DNA of 64,000 nt from Patiria miniata (Eukaryota > Echinodermata > Asteroidea > Valvatida > Asterinidae), in NCBI RefSeq assembly GCF_015706575.1, contig NW_024037059.1, forward strand, positions 30,266,129 to 30,330,128. Direction: 5' to 3'. The notes beneath the pieces were generated by a model. It was not told the origin of the DNA. It searched no databases and was given only the letters and a program-made list of their open reading frames with translations. The position numbers and the translations under genes are program-made. Below are positions 44,375 through 55,480 of the stretch, one piece after another. Position 1 is the first letter of the stretch. Each line of letters starts with the position of its first letter.

Positions 44375-44734
44375 TAGAGCTGTGCATCGGAACTGGGTGC
44401 CCGAGTACCGCCGAAAGTTAATGTCAGGAACTGATTCCAGATTATGGCATGGAGTACCCGTAACCAACTTTGCAAATTATTTAACTTCTCAGTCAATGAA
44501 AAAGAAATGTTTGAATGTCTGTTGGAAACTTTCAAAATAAACAACAGGATACATGGAAAACCAAAACCAATTTCACATTTTGTGATGCTTGCAAAAGTTG
44601 CAGTTTTCACCACACCCTACATTGCCGCACTGATGTGGTAGTATTATCATGCGGACCTTTATTAACAATCTGAACAGCAACTTCCCAGATTTGAATTTTG
44701 GCTTGGGTTTCTTGAACAGGTAACCATATTTTTG
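44375..44734. mobile_element. hAT-like MITE upstream of TRIM copy 4, eroded
   Basis: Recognisable by TAGAGCTGTGCATCGGAAC and the internal ATGAAAAAGAAATGTT and AACAGCAACTTCCCAGATTT blocks shared with the other copies. The palindromic GGTACC core is mutated and the right end is missing, the sequence running into GCCTGGGATACATTTG. Confidence 0.6.
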
Positions 44735-46237
44735 CCTGGGATACATTTGTATTTACACTGATTACTTGACTGCACTCTAACTCGCTGGGAGTTAAAAATT
44801 AACAGCAGCCTTTTACCGTTCTTCTATACACGGAATAACAGAGTTGTAACGAGTCACTGATTTTTGTGAGTCAAATCATTTTTAAGAAGTGACTCGACTC
44901 AAGTCGAGTCATTAAGTCAAGAAGGTTGAGTCGAGTCACAGTGTGCAGTCGAGTCGAGTCAAGTCAATTATGTAGCTCGAGTCAATTTGAGTCACAAATA
45001 TTTGAACACTATACAATAAATAATCACGAGAGAGAAAGTCATTTTTTTGCTTTTTGAGTGGTCGGGCACAACCCGACCACTGTCTGGATTCGTTCTCATA
45101 AATCTTTCTTTCTTTTTTTTTTTTTTCCGGACAATACTTCTCCGCGGGTTTTCTCCTAAACGGTAAATGGTATGAACTTGTAACTTTCAATATATATATC
45201 GACCCTCGTCTGAAGTGGTGCATGTAACTCTGACGTCATGATTATGTCACCAGGTGTCAAATTACAAGTGATTTTATCTGAAAAAGTGACCAATTACTTT
45301 CACATATAACTCTTGAACTAAATAATCAATGATGTTTGTATTTTGTAATCAGATAGACCATTAATTGATGAACATTTCTTATCATGCACGTGAACTTGCT
45401 TGACCTTTACTTCCGGGTCTACCGGAAGGTCAAAGTTAGGTGAATTCAAAATAAAGACGTTAGCCTGAAATCAAAACAAAGCACAATTTCTTTCGAACGG
45501 TTAACGGTATGATCACAAAACCTTGTGTGAACTTGTACCATGTTTCGAAGATGTTGTAAATTTTGTTACGTCATCATGACGTCATCAGATATAACATTAC
45601 AAGCGATTTAAGGGCAAATTTGACAACATAGTTTGCATTATATCTTTTGAACTAAATACAGTAACGTGTTCGTTTTTTTCATGAGGTAGTAGACTATGCC
45701 GTGAGAAACATTTCTTATCCCCGGACACAAAACCGCTTGACCTTTACTTCCGGTGTAACCGGAAGTGCAACAAAAACCTGATACAATTTAAAAGCGGAAG
45801 CATTTTACTACAGACATATATATTATGAAAGTGTTTAGTGAGGAATGCCTGACAAAAAAAAGTGTGATGACGTCATCATCTGAAAGGGCGCCCCCTAGCG
45901 GCACATAAAATATTGTTTTTTTCTTTACTTTTAAGACCATAGGTTCAAATTTTACCAAAACAACCCTTGATATTCTTTGATTAACCACAGATAACTTGGC
46001 AATTAAGGTTTCAAATTCATGACGTCATCAGACCGGAAGTTACTTCTATGAGAATTTGCCAACGATCATATTTGAAATAAAAAAAAATTCCATCATTTAA
46101 TCCATGTCGTATATCTTGGCCCTAATAACGATACCATTACAATGTTCAGCTTTTGCTTCCAAATACTGTGACGTCATCAAACCGGAAGTTCGGTGTTATG
46201 AATACATACACTTATATTTTCCAAATTTTCATACGTT

Positions 46238-46252
46238 ATTTAACTTCACAAT
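46238..46252. repeat. LINE target-site duplication, 3' side
   Basis: ATTTAACTTCACAAT, identical to 49467-49481. Helitron copy 1 has a single equivalent (ATTTAACATCACAAT, near 10340). The pair delimits the LINE. Confidence 0.95.
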
Positions 46253-49200
46253 CTTCTTCTTTCGTGTGAGTTAGTAGTACTGTACATCAGGCTATTTCTT
46301 GGAGCTGCGTAAGCCAGTTGATTTGTGCGTCTTTTGGGCACGACAGATCAGTCATCCCGTCAGGAGGTTGGAGGTCGGGGCAGTGGTATAATATATGATC
46401 TGCCGTCTGCTCATCTGCACCACAGGTGCATGCCGGTGAATCCCGGAGTTTCCAGCGGTGCATGTTGGCATTGAATCTCCCAACCCCAGTTCGCAGCCGG
46501 TTCAGTGTAACCCACTTCCTCCGGGGTAGTTCCGAGCCAGCAGGAGCTTTGGTGCCAGGGGGAACAGTGAACTGCCTTGGGCGAACCGTCCCTTCCCAGC
46601 CCTTTTCCCACTCTTGTATTAGGCTAAAGTCGGATCTGCTGAGGGCGGCTGCATGTCGGGAGAAAGGTCGACGTGATCGGAGGCGTTGGCCACCTAGGTC
46701 CTGGGATTCTGTCGTAATTTTGTGAAGAAGGTGGTCATCATCGGCAAGGGATTTGGTTGTGAGCTTGTCTGTCAGATTCTCGCGGCGTAGCCTTGGTGGT
46801 GCGATTCCAGCGAGGACTGGGAGGAGATCTGTGGGTGTAGGACGGAGACATCCAGTGATGAGCCGCATGGTGTCATTTAGTACGCAGTCCAGCTTTCTGG
46901 TGTGGGTACTCCTGCACCACGCTTGCGCAGCATATTCAGCAGAGCTGTAAACCAGGGCTAGAGCTCCTGTGCGAAGGGTGGATGTTGATGCACCCCATGA
47001 TGTACCAGCCAGGCGACGCAACAAGTTGTTCCTTGCCGACACTTTTGCTCGTAGGGCTTCAAGGTGCTGTCTGTATGTCAGCTGTCTGTCCAGTATCACT
47101 CCAAGGTAAGTTGGGTGGGGGTTGTTCGGTAGGGGAGTCCCGTTATGAAGAACAGTCATCTGTCGATTGGCTTCCTTGGTGTTGAGATGAAAGGCAGTTG
47201 CAGTAGTCTTGGCAACGCTCAGCTTGAGTCTCCACTTCTTGAGGTAGTCTGTAAGTAGCTCCATGTCAGCCGTAAGCGCATTCTCTACTTTGTTCCAGTT
47301 CCTATCAGTATACAGCAATGCCAGGTCGTCTGCATAGCCATACTGCCGTGAAGCTGTGCAAGGTAGGTCGCTGATGTAGATATTGAAGAGCATGGGAGAC
47401 AGAACTGATCCCTGGGGCACCCCATTCCGTAGGCGACGTGGTCGGCTACTTTGTCCATCGCTGGTCTTGGCTACAAAGCTGCGGTTCGCAAGAATTGTTG
47501 CGAGGAACCGCACTAGGTGGCGGTCTGGAATGGTGCGGAGAAGCTTTAGTGTCAAGCCATGATGCCACACTGTGTCATAAGCTGCAGTGAGATCCACTAG
47601 AACAGCGCCTGCCTTGTTGCATTTTTCAAAACTCTCCTCGATATCATTGGTAAGCTTGACAATCTGATGGGTGGTACACCGACCATGACGGAAGCCTGCT
47701 TGCTCATCCGGAAGTTGGGGATCAACCACTGGGTTGAGTCGGGCCAGAAGGAGCCTTTCGAGAAGCTTGAATGGCACGCACAGGAGTGAGATCGGTCTGT
47801 AGCTCTTGGGATTATCTGCTGGCTTGTTGGGTTTCAGGAGGGCTATAACAGTAGATTTCCTCCAGATCTTCGGGATGTGCAATCCAGTGAGGCAGGTCGA
47901 GTAAAACTCACGGAGCCAGTCCAGGCTCTTGGGACCACAGTGCTTTAGAAATTCTGGGAAGATGTTATCCGGGCCCTGGGCTTTCCCACATTTCAGTTGG
48001 GAGACAACCAGTGCGAGCTCAGCAGATGTGAAGGGTTTGGAAAGGAAGCCATCTACGCCTGGAGCATTCCAGAGTCTTGAAGTTTCCTGTTTGACAATCC
48101 GGGCGTGGTCTTTGTCTGCATTCTCAAAGTTGCCATTAGCTAGCAGCTGATGTGCGATGGAGTTTGCTGTGACAGGGCAATGCTTCGGACGGGAGCTGCG
48201 GCCAGTGAGACGGTTAAGGGTCATCCAAGCCAGCCTGCTAGAATGGGTGAAATTGATGCCTTGGACTGTCTCTTCCCAGCGTTCCCTCCGCTTCTGATCT
48301 AGGCATTTTGTCAGCTCTGTGGCCAGTGTGGCACTCTCTTCATCACTGTCAGAATGTATAAATGCATTGTAACATCTATCACACTCTTCATCCCAAGCCG
48401 GTATATAGCTGCGACGAAATCCACGAGGGACAGCATGCTTAGCCGAGTCGATTAGAAGTTTGCAGAAGGCAGAGTAGGCTTTGTCCAAATTCCCATTAGT
48501 AGGAAGAGGGAGGGTGTCTGTCCCAGACTCAACCAGTTCTCTGAACTGATTCCAGTTGGCCTTTCTGAAGTTCCATCGCTTTACGGGTCTGGAAGAGATT
48601 GGCCCAACAGGGTTATCCGGAATGATGAGTGATGGTCTATGCTGTGACTTGGGGAAAGGGTCCAAAACTGAACGGTGTGGGGACGGACCATTCAGGTTGA
48701 CAAAGGCTAGGTCAGGGTTAGATGTTGTGTTCCATCGACCAGAGCGAAAGCTGTCGGGCTCTTTCGAGTCATACAGAAGGTGGACACCAGAGGCTGAGGC
48801 CCAGTCTTCGAGAGCAGAACCATCTAGGGTAGTCGTGCGGTAACCCCACGTCGTGCTCTGGCAGTTGAAATCTCCAGCGTACATGCAGGGCTGATCAAAT
48901 GTTGGGATGGAGTCTACTAGTAGTCTGGTTCGGGGTGGCTTGTAGACGTTAATTACAGTCACACCTTCCACCTGAGTTGCTGTCCATTCCAGGTCAGAAT
49001 CGGAGGCAGAGGCTGCTACTGCTTTCCACTTGGCCGAGTTCCGCACAAAAGTGGCGATCCCATGGATGTCGCTTTCAGTGTAAGCTGCTAAGGTATATCC
49101 AGGGATCTTAAGACGAGCGCTGTCGCTCATATGGGTCTCTTGCAACAGGACAACACTGACTTTGTTGGTCTGCATCAAATGTTCAATGATGGTGATTTTG

Positions 49201-49466
49201 GCCTTGGTTAGGCCCTCTACATTCAGCTGCAGCAGGGAGATACCAGCCCGTACGGCATCCGCAGGTGCCTGCCCTGATGAAGGCACGTGCTGCGGGTTGG
49301 TTCTAGTCTGTTGTGGCTGACGATCCATCGTGTAGACGAGTGTAGACGAGTGGTAAGAAGTTGATTGATGTAAGTTCTACTAACTCTGGTAGTTGTCGTT
49401 CGCCTGACTTGCGCCAGTTGACAGGATTCACCACGGGGAGGTCGACAACTTGAATCCCAAGGCATC
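46253..49466 (-). mobile_element. Full-length 3.2-kb non-LTR retrotransposon
   Basis: Bounded by perfect 15-bp direct repeats ATTTAACTTCACAAT, which indicate a recent insertion by target-primed reverse transcription. On the minus strand it has a 5' leader of about 138 bp, one long ORF (46287-49328), and a 3' UTR of only 34 bp ending in an AAGAAGAAG-type tail rather than poly(A). Single-ORF organisation with an APE endonuclease, GVPQGSVLSP and YADD motifs and a C-terminal Cys/His motif fits the Jockey/I/Ingi group. The precise clade is uncertain. It sits inside Helitron copy 2. Confidence 0.93.
46287..49328 (-). CDS. LINE endonuclease/reverse transcriptase polyprotein
   Basis: A 1013-residue uninterrupted protein. 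Residues about 30-250 form an APE-type endonuclease: LLQLNVEGL, LLQETHM, YAGDFNCQS, SNPDLAFVN and SQHRPSLI. The reverse transcriptase spans about 460-730 with KSYRPISLLCVPFKLLERLL, the polymerase aspartate region LVDLTAAYDTVWH, NGVPQGSVLSPMLFNIYISD and active-site YADDLALL. A thumb region follows, then a C-terminal zinc-knuckle-like segment CTCGADEQTADHILYHCP. There is no separate ORF1. The protein would nick target DNA and copy the element's RNA. With no disabling change visible and identical target duplications, it may be capable of activity or only recently silenced. Confidence 0.95.
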   Translation of the reverse strand: MDRQPQQTRTNPQHVPSSGQAPADAVRAGISLLQLNVEGLTKAKITIIEHLMQTNKVSVVLLQETHMSDSARLKIPGYTLAAYTESDIHGIATFVRNSAKWKAVAASASDSDLEWTATQVEGVTVINVYKPPRTRLLVDSIPTFDQPCMYAGDFNCQSTTWGYRTTTLDGSALEDWASASGVHLLYDSKEPDSFRSGRWNTTSNPDLAFVNLNGPSPHRSVLDPFPKSQHRPSLIIPDNPVGPISSRPVKRWNFRKANWNQFRELVESGTDTLPLPTNGNLDKAYSAFCKLLIDSAKHAVPRGFRRSYIPAWDEECDRCYNAFIHSDSDEESATLATELTKCLDQKRRERWEETVQGINFTHSSRLAWMTLNRLTGRSSRPKHCPVTANSIAHQLLANGNFENADKDHARIVKQETSRLWNAPGVDGFLSKPFTSAELALVVSQLKCGKAQGPDNIFPEFLKHCGPKSLDWLREFYSTCLTGLHIPKIWRKSTVIALLKPNKPADNPKSYRPISLLCVPFKLLERLLLARLNPVVDPQLPDEQAGFRHGRCTTHQIVKLTNDIEESFEKCNKAGAVLVDLTAAYDTVWHHGLTLKLLRTIPDRHLVRFLATILANRSFVAKTSDGQSSRPRRLRNGVPQGSVLSPMLFNIYISDLPCTASRQYGYADDLALLYTDRNWNKVENALTADMELLTDYLKKWRLKLSVAKTTATAFHLNTKEANRQMTVLHNGTPLPNNPHPTYLGVILDRQLTYRQHLEALRAKVSARNNLLRRLAGTSWGASTSTLRTGALALVYSSAEYAAQAWCRSTHTRKLDCVLNDTMRLITGCLRPTPTDLLPVLAGIAPPRLRRENLTDKLTTKSLADDDHLLHKITTESQDLGGQRLRSRRPFSRHAAALSRSDFSLIQEWEKGWEGTVRPRQFTVPPGTKAPAGSELPRRKWVTLNRLRTGVGRFNANMHRWKLRDSPACTCGADEQTADHILYHCPDLQPPDGMTDLSCPKDAQINWLTQLQEIA

Positions 49467-49481
49467 ATTTAACTTCACAAT
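49467..49481. repeat. LINE target-site duplication, 5' side
   Basis: ATTTAACTTCACAAT, the partner of 46238-46252. Confidence 0.95.
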
Positions 49482-50196
49482 GAACATCCACTCCGAACTA
49501 AATCAGTATACTTCCAGTTTTTGACTTATGACGTTATCAAGCCAGAAATAGCTTGTATGTGTACATAGAATATGTTTAATGAAATTTATCACACCGTTAA
49601 AGATGCATTTTTTAAACAAAATAATTGATTGTCCTGGAAAGGATTTAATTTCGTGATCCTTTGTTATAATATAAAACTTTAACTGGACAGTGTTTCATAA
49701 AATAGTTGTCTACCCGACCACTCTGCGTTTGTAACAACAAACACGAACCTCTAGTTTCATTTTTGTTTGGGCTTCTACACGTGGTGACACCGCATTTGAC
49801 TCTTAATGAAAATATAAAGGTGGTGCTGATTGCAATTCAACTAATGAGGACACTGATCAAACCATGTATATATTCACGACCATTCTAACGTGACGTGAAC
49901 AAAAACCGGCACCAGTGTAAGTCATTGCAAATACTTTTCGCAAAGTTTTGCTTTTATTTTCTGGATAGGATCTTATTAGCCTTCCTCGAGTTGAGTCAAG
50001 TCATTCTGATGAGGGACTCGAGTCGAGTCGAGTCATTTGCTCGCAGTAACTCAAGTCGAGTCGAGTCATTCTGATGAGGGACTCGAGTCGAGTCATTTGC
50101 TCGCAGTAACTCAAGTCGAGTTGAGTCATTTTCCGTTAGGGACTCGAGTTGAGTCGAGTCACAGTCGAGTCAATGACTAGAGTCATTACAACTCTG

Positions 50197-53100
50197 AGAA
50201 ATAAAATTATAATGGGAGTAGGCCCAAAAGTGAAAAGGCCCAAAAGTAAAAAGACATAGACTCGTATTTTTAGACTTCAATTCAGAAAAGAGAATTCGAT
50301 ATGTTTTAAAAGCGTCATGTTTATAACAAGCATACCTACTCGCGCATCACATGCACTCAGATGCTAAACATTCATGCAAATCTCATGCATAATTTTCCTG
50401 GTAGGCCTTAAGGCTACATTTGACATGTTTGAAAACAAAGCGAAACACACAAAAAGCAAAGACCATTTAAAATCCAGCCAAAACGCCAAAACTCACCTAC
50501 TTTATCTGGATCAAAAGTTAGCCAAAGTTTTCCACCACAAACGTGAAACTTCCGTCAAATGTAAAAAAAGAAAAGGATGGCAAAACTACCATCAAGTAAC
50601 TTGCAAGTTGTAAAGTTCTGTAAGCCTAGGTTTATACGTGTACATGTCAGGCCTCTTCAAGTGATGAATGGTGCAACAACAGCTAATTAATTCACTCCTT
50701 TACTCAACACTGGAAAAACCAGTTGCTATTTTTGTCATACAGTACTGTAAAAATAGCAACGCTATGATAATGATCTTTATTCAAGTTCAATATAGGCCTA
50801 CACACTAACAATGCTGCAAATGATATTGAAATTAAAGTCCACAGTTCAAACAGGCAACCTAACTCTGTCTACAGAAGCACAAAATGGACATTGCACAAAT
50901 ATCACCACTGCATGCATTTTTATAACTCCATTTGCATGTATAATGTTAAAAATGCCTACATATAGGCCAACGATTTTATACTTTTAAAAATATGAAAATG
51001 GAAAAAGGAGGGTTGAAAATAAGAACTGAAAGTAGGATGTATTAAGGTATCCACAATACAAACATGGGCGTCGCGAGGGGGCGCTCCCCCCCCCCCCCCA
51101 AAAAAAAAGCAAAAAAAAAAAAAAAAAAAAAAAAAGAGGCATGAAGTCATAAAAACTGATCATTCGAGAATATGTTGAGAAATACTAGAGTTTTTTGGGA
51201 AAATTATGTTTTGCCCCTCTCTAGAAAAAATCCTGGTGACGCCCATGGATACAAAGCAAAAAATTAGGAAAAATACCCTACGTTTCATGCATGCCTACAA
51301 TAGGAATGACTGTTACCAGTTGTTGTAGAAAAAGTAGCAGATGGCAGGGGTAAGGTGGCTTGGCCTTTTTTTGTTAAATCTTGGCCACAAGAATAGCCCA
51401 TTATTTAAAGAACATTCTGCAAAGAGGCACAAGTAGGAATATTACAATAAAAATAGAAAAGCAACCCTTAGTAAAGCTGGTCGGACTGCCTGTGAAGTTA
51501 TTCTTTCTGGCATAACATGCTGTCATTGTGAAAAAAACAATATAAGAAGGCCATTTCCAAATATATGTCAAATGACACATTTCTGGAAATTTCCGCTAGT
51601 AGTTGGTTTGTAATTTGGCAAATCTGTGAATGGGTGCGCACAAGCGTTGACACGACACACACAGGTGCGAGGTTGCTATCATTCATGGGTTATCGTGTGA
51701 CATCACATAGCTGCAATCAGCTGAATGAGAACTTGGCTCGGATGCTGATTTTGGGTGCAATTCAAAATATGACCTGGCAGTTTTTGAATTGAAATTGAGA
51801 TCCTAGAAGATGGATTCTTCTGAATACACAGCATTCACAGAGCTAAAACTTCATCAAGTTTGTTGTTAAGCACCCGTCCTTAAATTTTGAGCACTTGTGT
51901 TGCTTCAAGCGAAAAAAAAAAGGAACAAATGACTGGTTGGAATGGTAAAACTAGCCTCCTGAGATGATCCATTCAGCGTTCTTTATTCCTGAGGTGACAC
52001 CCAGGGAGATGGAATGAGCCATGGATCACCGAGGGAGGCTAGTTTCACTACAAGTTTGAAGCAGTCAATATTTGTTTGATAACGCCTCAGCCACAGATTC
52101 TGCTTGTTTTTGAGAGAAAACTTAATAATTTAATCCAAATCTCTTGCAAAGTACATCAATTTCAATATGAACGTAACTGAACATTTCCTTGCCCCTTGCA
52201 CTTTTCCAACTACCCCCTCGTGAAATGTTTGAACCCAACTTTGAAGCGCATGGAAAAAAAAAAACATGCAGTACGCAAAACACATGTGCATCTGCACACA
52301 CTGCTGTTGATATGTTGGTTGCTACGTGCATAGTTCTTTGTCAGCCTTGAATAGACTTTTTTGGGGGGTGGCTGTGTGTAACAGCGAAAATAACTCACTA
52401 AAAATCCTGGTTCAAATGATGAGGTCGCGATTTACTTTTAGAAACTGGGACAAAGAAGAAAATGAATCAAGGAAACAAAATAAACTTCTCAAAAATTTAA
52501 TTTTGTCTCATAATTTAATAAAATCCTTGACATGCAAAAAAAAATATTAAATCCTTCAAGAAAACAGACAAATTTCTCAAATGCTTCAAAAGAAATCTTA
52601 ATCTGGATCAAACAATGAATAAAAAAACTCAAAAAGGAATTTGCCAAGGAGAAAAATAAACAATTTGATAACATTTTAGGACAATAAGTGAAAAGCTAAG
52701 GTATAAAAAAAATGGATTGACAGAAATACAATTTAACCAAGGGAAAAAAAGTCGTGTGAAAAACCGACACAGCACTACTGCAAAGGGACTCTAAAAGCAC
52801 AAAGATGAACTAAAAAAACCAATGACTGGACAAGCAGACAAACCCAAGCGAGAAAACACTCTCCAGGAAGGAGGAAAATGTTAACTTGTCTCTCTGCTGG
52901 TCTGCTGAACTAATCTATATGAGGTTTCAACATGTGGCAACTTTATAGGGGGAACAAGTGGGCTAAAGTAAACAAACAGGGGGACACACTACCAAGAAAG
53001 GGGGGGGGGACTAAACTTTGACTAAAATGATTTTCTTTTCTAAGGGGGCTACTCCTATTTAATACACTATGAAAAATCACAAGTATAACTTGGCCCTGCC

Positions 53101-54591
53101 ACATGTGCACGTGGCAAGACAGTAAAAAAAGTGAATGCCAGAGATAGAATCTGTGGGTGAGATATAATAATTTTGAAATTTTGAAACTTATAGGTTCATT
53201 AAAATTGAGCACCTTCAATCTGTATATAGATTTGAAAACCATGTGTAGACAATATTAGCCTTAATGAGACAAGACAGACACATCAGGTGGATGCTTTACG
53301 GTCTTGGTAAAATTTGGGTAAATACAAAAGGGTTTACCTAGACTAACTAGGTTAGCGCCCTCGAGTTGGGTCCACCATACCTCAAAGAGCATAGAGTACC
53401 AAAGTGTGCCGCGTATTCTGGGTCTCCCGCATAGCTAAAGTGTGTGGAGACATCAGTGCACAAACCAGCGCGTGAATCAGAACAAATTCAGCTGACGTCA
53501 GACTTTGGTACTCTATACTGACCGGCTGATGAAGGTAATAGGTAAACCCCTGAACAAAGACCAGGAACTTGCTCGCCAAATGTAATTAAAGGAAGAGTAA
53601 ATCATTTGCAGCTATCCAAAAACGTAACTGACAAAATTATAGTTTATGCATACTTGGTTTAAAGATAGTAATGGCAATAACTCATCATGGGAAAAACCAG
53701 TTGCTATTCTAATCTCACTGTACACGACCGGTACGTACATGTACACTTTTATGTACATATCGTTATGTAGGCTATAAGCCAACGTCATGTACACTATTCC
53801 AGTAACAATACAAACGCTATTGATTCAGCTATTGATTCAAGTTAAGAGTTCAATGAGGCAGTCTGTCCGTGTTCACTACGGATACGGAAGCACAAAATGG
53901 ACATTGCACAAATGATTTGTGTGATAGGTTGACAGTTTTGTGATCCAAGGAATTAACGAAACTTGCAAAATATACAAAGCTTTGAATTGAATATTTACAT
54001 AGTCACGTGCCATTGTGCTTCATATACAATGTACTTTTACAAAATGAAGATTGGCAAAATACACTTCATTAAGATTTCAGACATTTCATATTAGGCCTAC
54101 CTAACATAAAAGTTATGGACTTTTTTTATTATTATAACATTATGTACAGTGATAGCCATATTTAACAACATTACAGTAGTAAATTCAATTGTGTGAATTT
54201 TGTCAGCAAAAACTGTTATACGGTACAAGAAACATTCAACACTTTTTCTCATTCTCCACAATTTGTCATTGGATTTCTCTTTCCAACATTATTACTGGAG
54301 AATACACCATAGAACTACTCACACATTTGTGGGGACCGAAAACGCTGTGGGGACAGCAAAAAGTCCCCATAACTCGGTCCTAAGTGGCCTAACAATAAAA
54401 AACTTCCCCATAACGCGGTGTAGGCCTACGCACGTGCTGAAATGCATTGAGGGAGATTAACTGAAACACACCAACGTTACCAGTTAATTCAATTTCAAAC
54501 GGCTTTTACAATCTGGGTAAATATTATAATTTCAGGAATGTAGCAGATGTATATAGCCCTGGTTCAACTACAACAGGTAATGTTCTGCCTT
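50197..54591. repeat. Spacer between TRIM copies 4 and 5
   Basis: Array spacer with the putative first exon of TRIM 4 (donor border 50497, minus strand), the CACAAAATGGACATTGCAC block near 50878, the CATGGGCGTCGCG MITE (about 51065-51248), the CTAGCCTCC palindrome (about 51945-52050), the ATAGAGTACC element (about 53390-53517, an uninterrupted site for hAT copy b), and the GTGGGGACCGAAAA block near 54330. No gene recognised. Confidence 0.6.
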
Positions 54592-55399
54592 CATTACAAT
54601 AAGTAAATTGCCATCCTCCATACAGACGACCAGCGTTAAAATACGCACTGTATTCACACACAGATGGGTATAGGCTAATGCATACACCCTCTACTTACTG
54701 AAACCACAACTCCTAAAAGAAATGGGTACCGAACATAGTAACTGTACCCCATGTAAATTTAGTATGTCTGCTTGCTGTAGAAACAAAATATTTCCGATTG
54801 TGGAAACATTTTAGGTAGGTACCCATCAATTTCAAAGTGACAACTTTTGCACTTCGGCACACTGACTCTGTCAGACATCCATTAACAATACATGCTTTTG
54901 CGGCGGCCGAGTCGCTCGGCCAGATGGCCTCCGGGGCGGTCTATTTGCCTGTCACTCACGAAGTTTATTCATAAAGTAACTGCACAGCTAGTTGCTGTCA
55001 ACTCTAGTGAATATTCAAACCAAAGTTGAATGAAACTCACATAAATTGACTGTATGTATACCTATGCAATATTCATCAACCATTAATCAATCTGAAGTTG
55101 ATCGACTGTATGAGCAACCGATGACCCAATTTTGGCTTGCGTGTTCGCGGCACGCTCACGCGTGCAACTCGCCAGACGCTTGCAGCTAGCTCTTCCTTTA
55201 CGATACTGCATGCTGATTGGCTAATCATCATTTGTTTACTGTGTATGCATGCAGTTAAATCAGGTCACTGCATGATTGCTAAATGATTATTCATTACTTT
55301 CCGAACCACTGCGCGCTGTAACTGGCTGTATGTAGATGAAGTGATGATATCATAGCTCATTAAAGTTTGTCACCTAGCCCGTGCGTACTTATTGTAATG
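54592..55399. mobile_element. CATTACAATAAG element 3' of TRIM copy 5
   Basis: The best-preserved ends of this family: CATTACAATAAGTAAATTGC and GTACTTATTGTAATG, inverted over about 14 bp. It is 808 bp, close to the 807 bp of the copy at 27742. Non-coding. Confidence 0.68.
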
Positions 55400-55480
55400 T
55401 GTAAGGCAAATCATTTGATACAGGTTAGCCCCGGTTCAAGTACAGCGGTTAGTTTTTCAGAGGGGCCATAATCAGGCAAA

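Larger units (their letters stand above)
45056..49754. mobile_element. Helitron2/Helentron-like element, copy 2, carrying a LINE
   Basis: The same element as 9162-10627: left GAGTGGTCGGGCACAAC, subterminal inverse ACCCGACCACTC near 49711-49722 (one base changed from copy 1), a 3' hairpin (GTTTGT and ACAAAC) and terminal CTAG at 49751-49754. The empty site in copy a of the host element reads GCTTTTTTGATTTTCG. Without the LINE and one target duplication it is 1470 bp, against 1466 bp for copy 1. TGACGTCATCA motifs recur at the same relative places. Confidence 0.8.
44839..50196. mobile_element. hAT-like GAGTCGAGTC element, copy c, split by a Helitron
   Basis: The left end CAGAGTTGTAACGAGTCACT is at 44839 and the right end GAGTCATTACAACTCTG finishes at 50196. 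The two parts (44839-45055 and 49755-50196) join to match copy a at 31637-32249. Flanks CGGAATAA and AGAAATAA agree at 6 of 8 positions. The interruption is the Helitron2-like element with its LINE passenger. Confidence 0.78.

Noticed and set aside
49223-49468. 81-residue open frame at the 5' end of the LINE, considered as ORF1
   Set aside because: It begins in the target-site duplication outside the element, overlaps the main ORF in another frame, and has no gag-like features.
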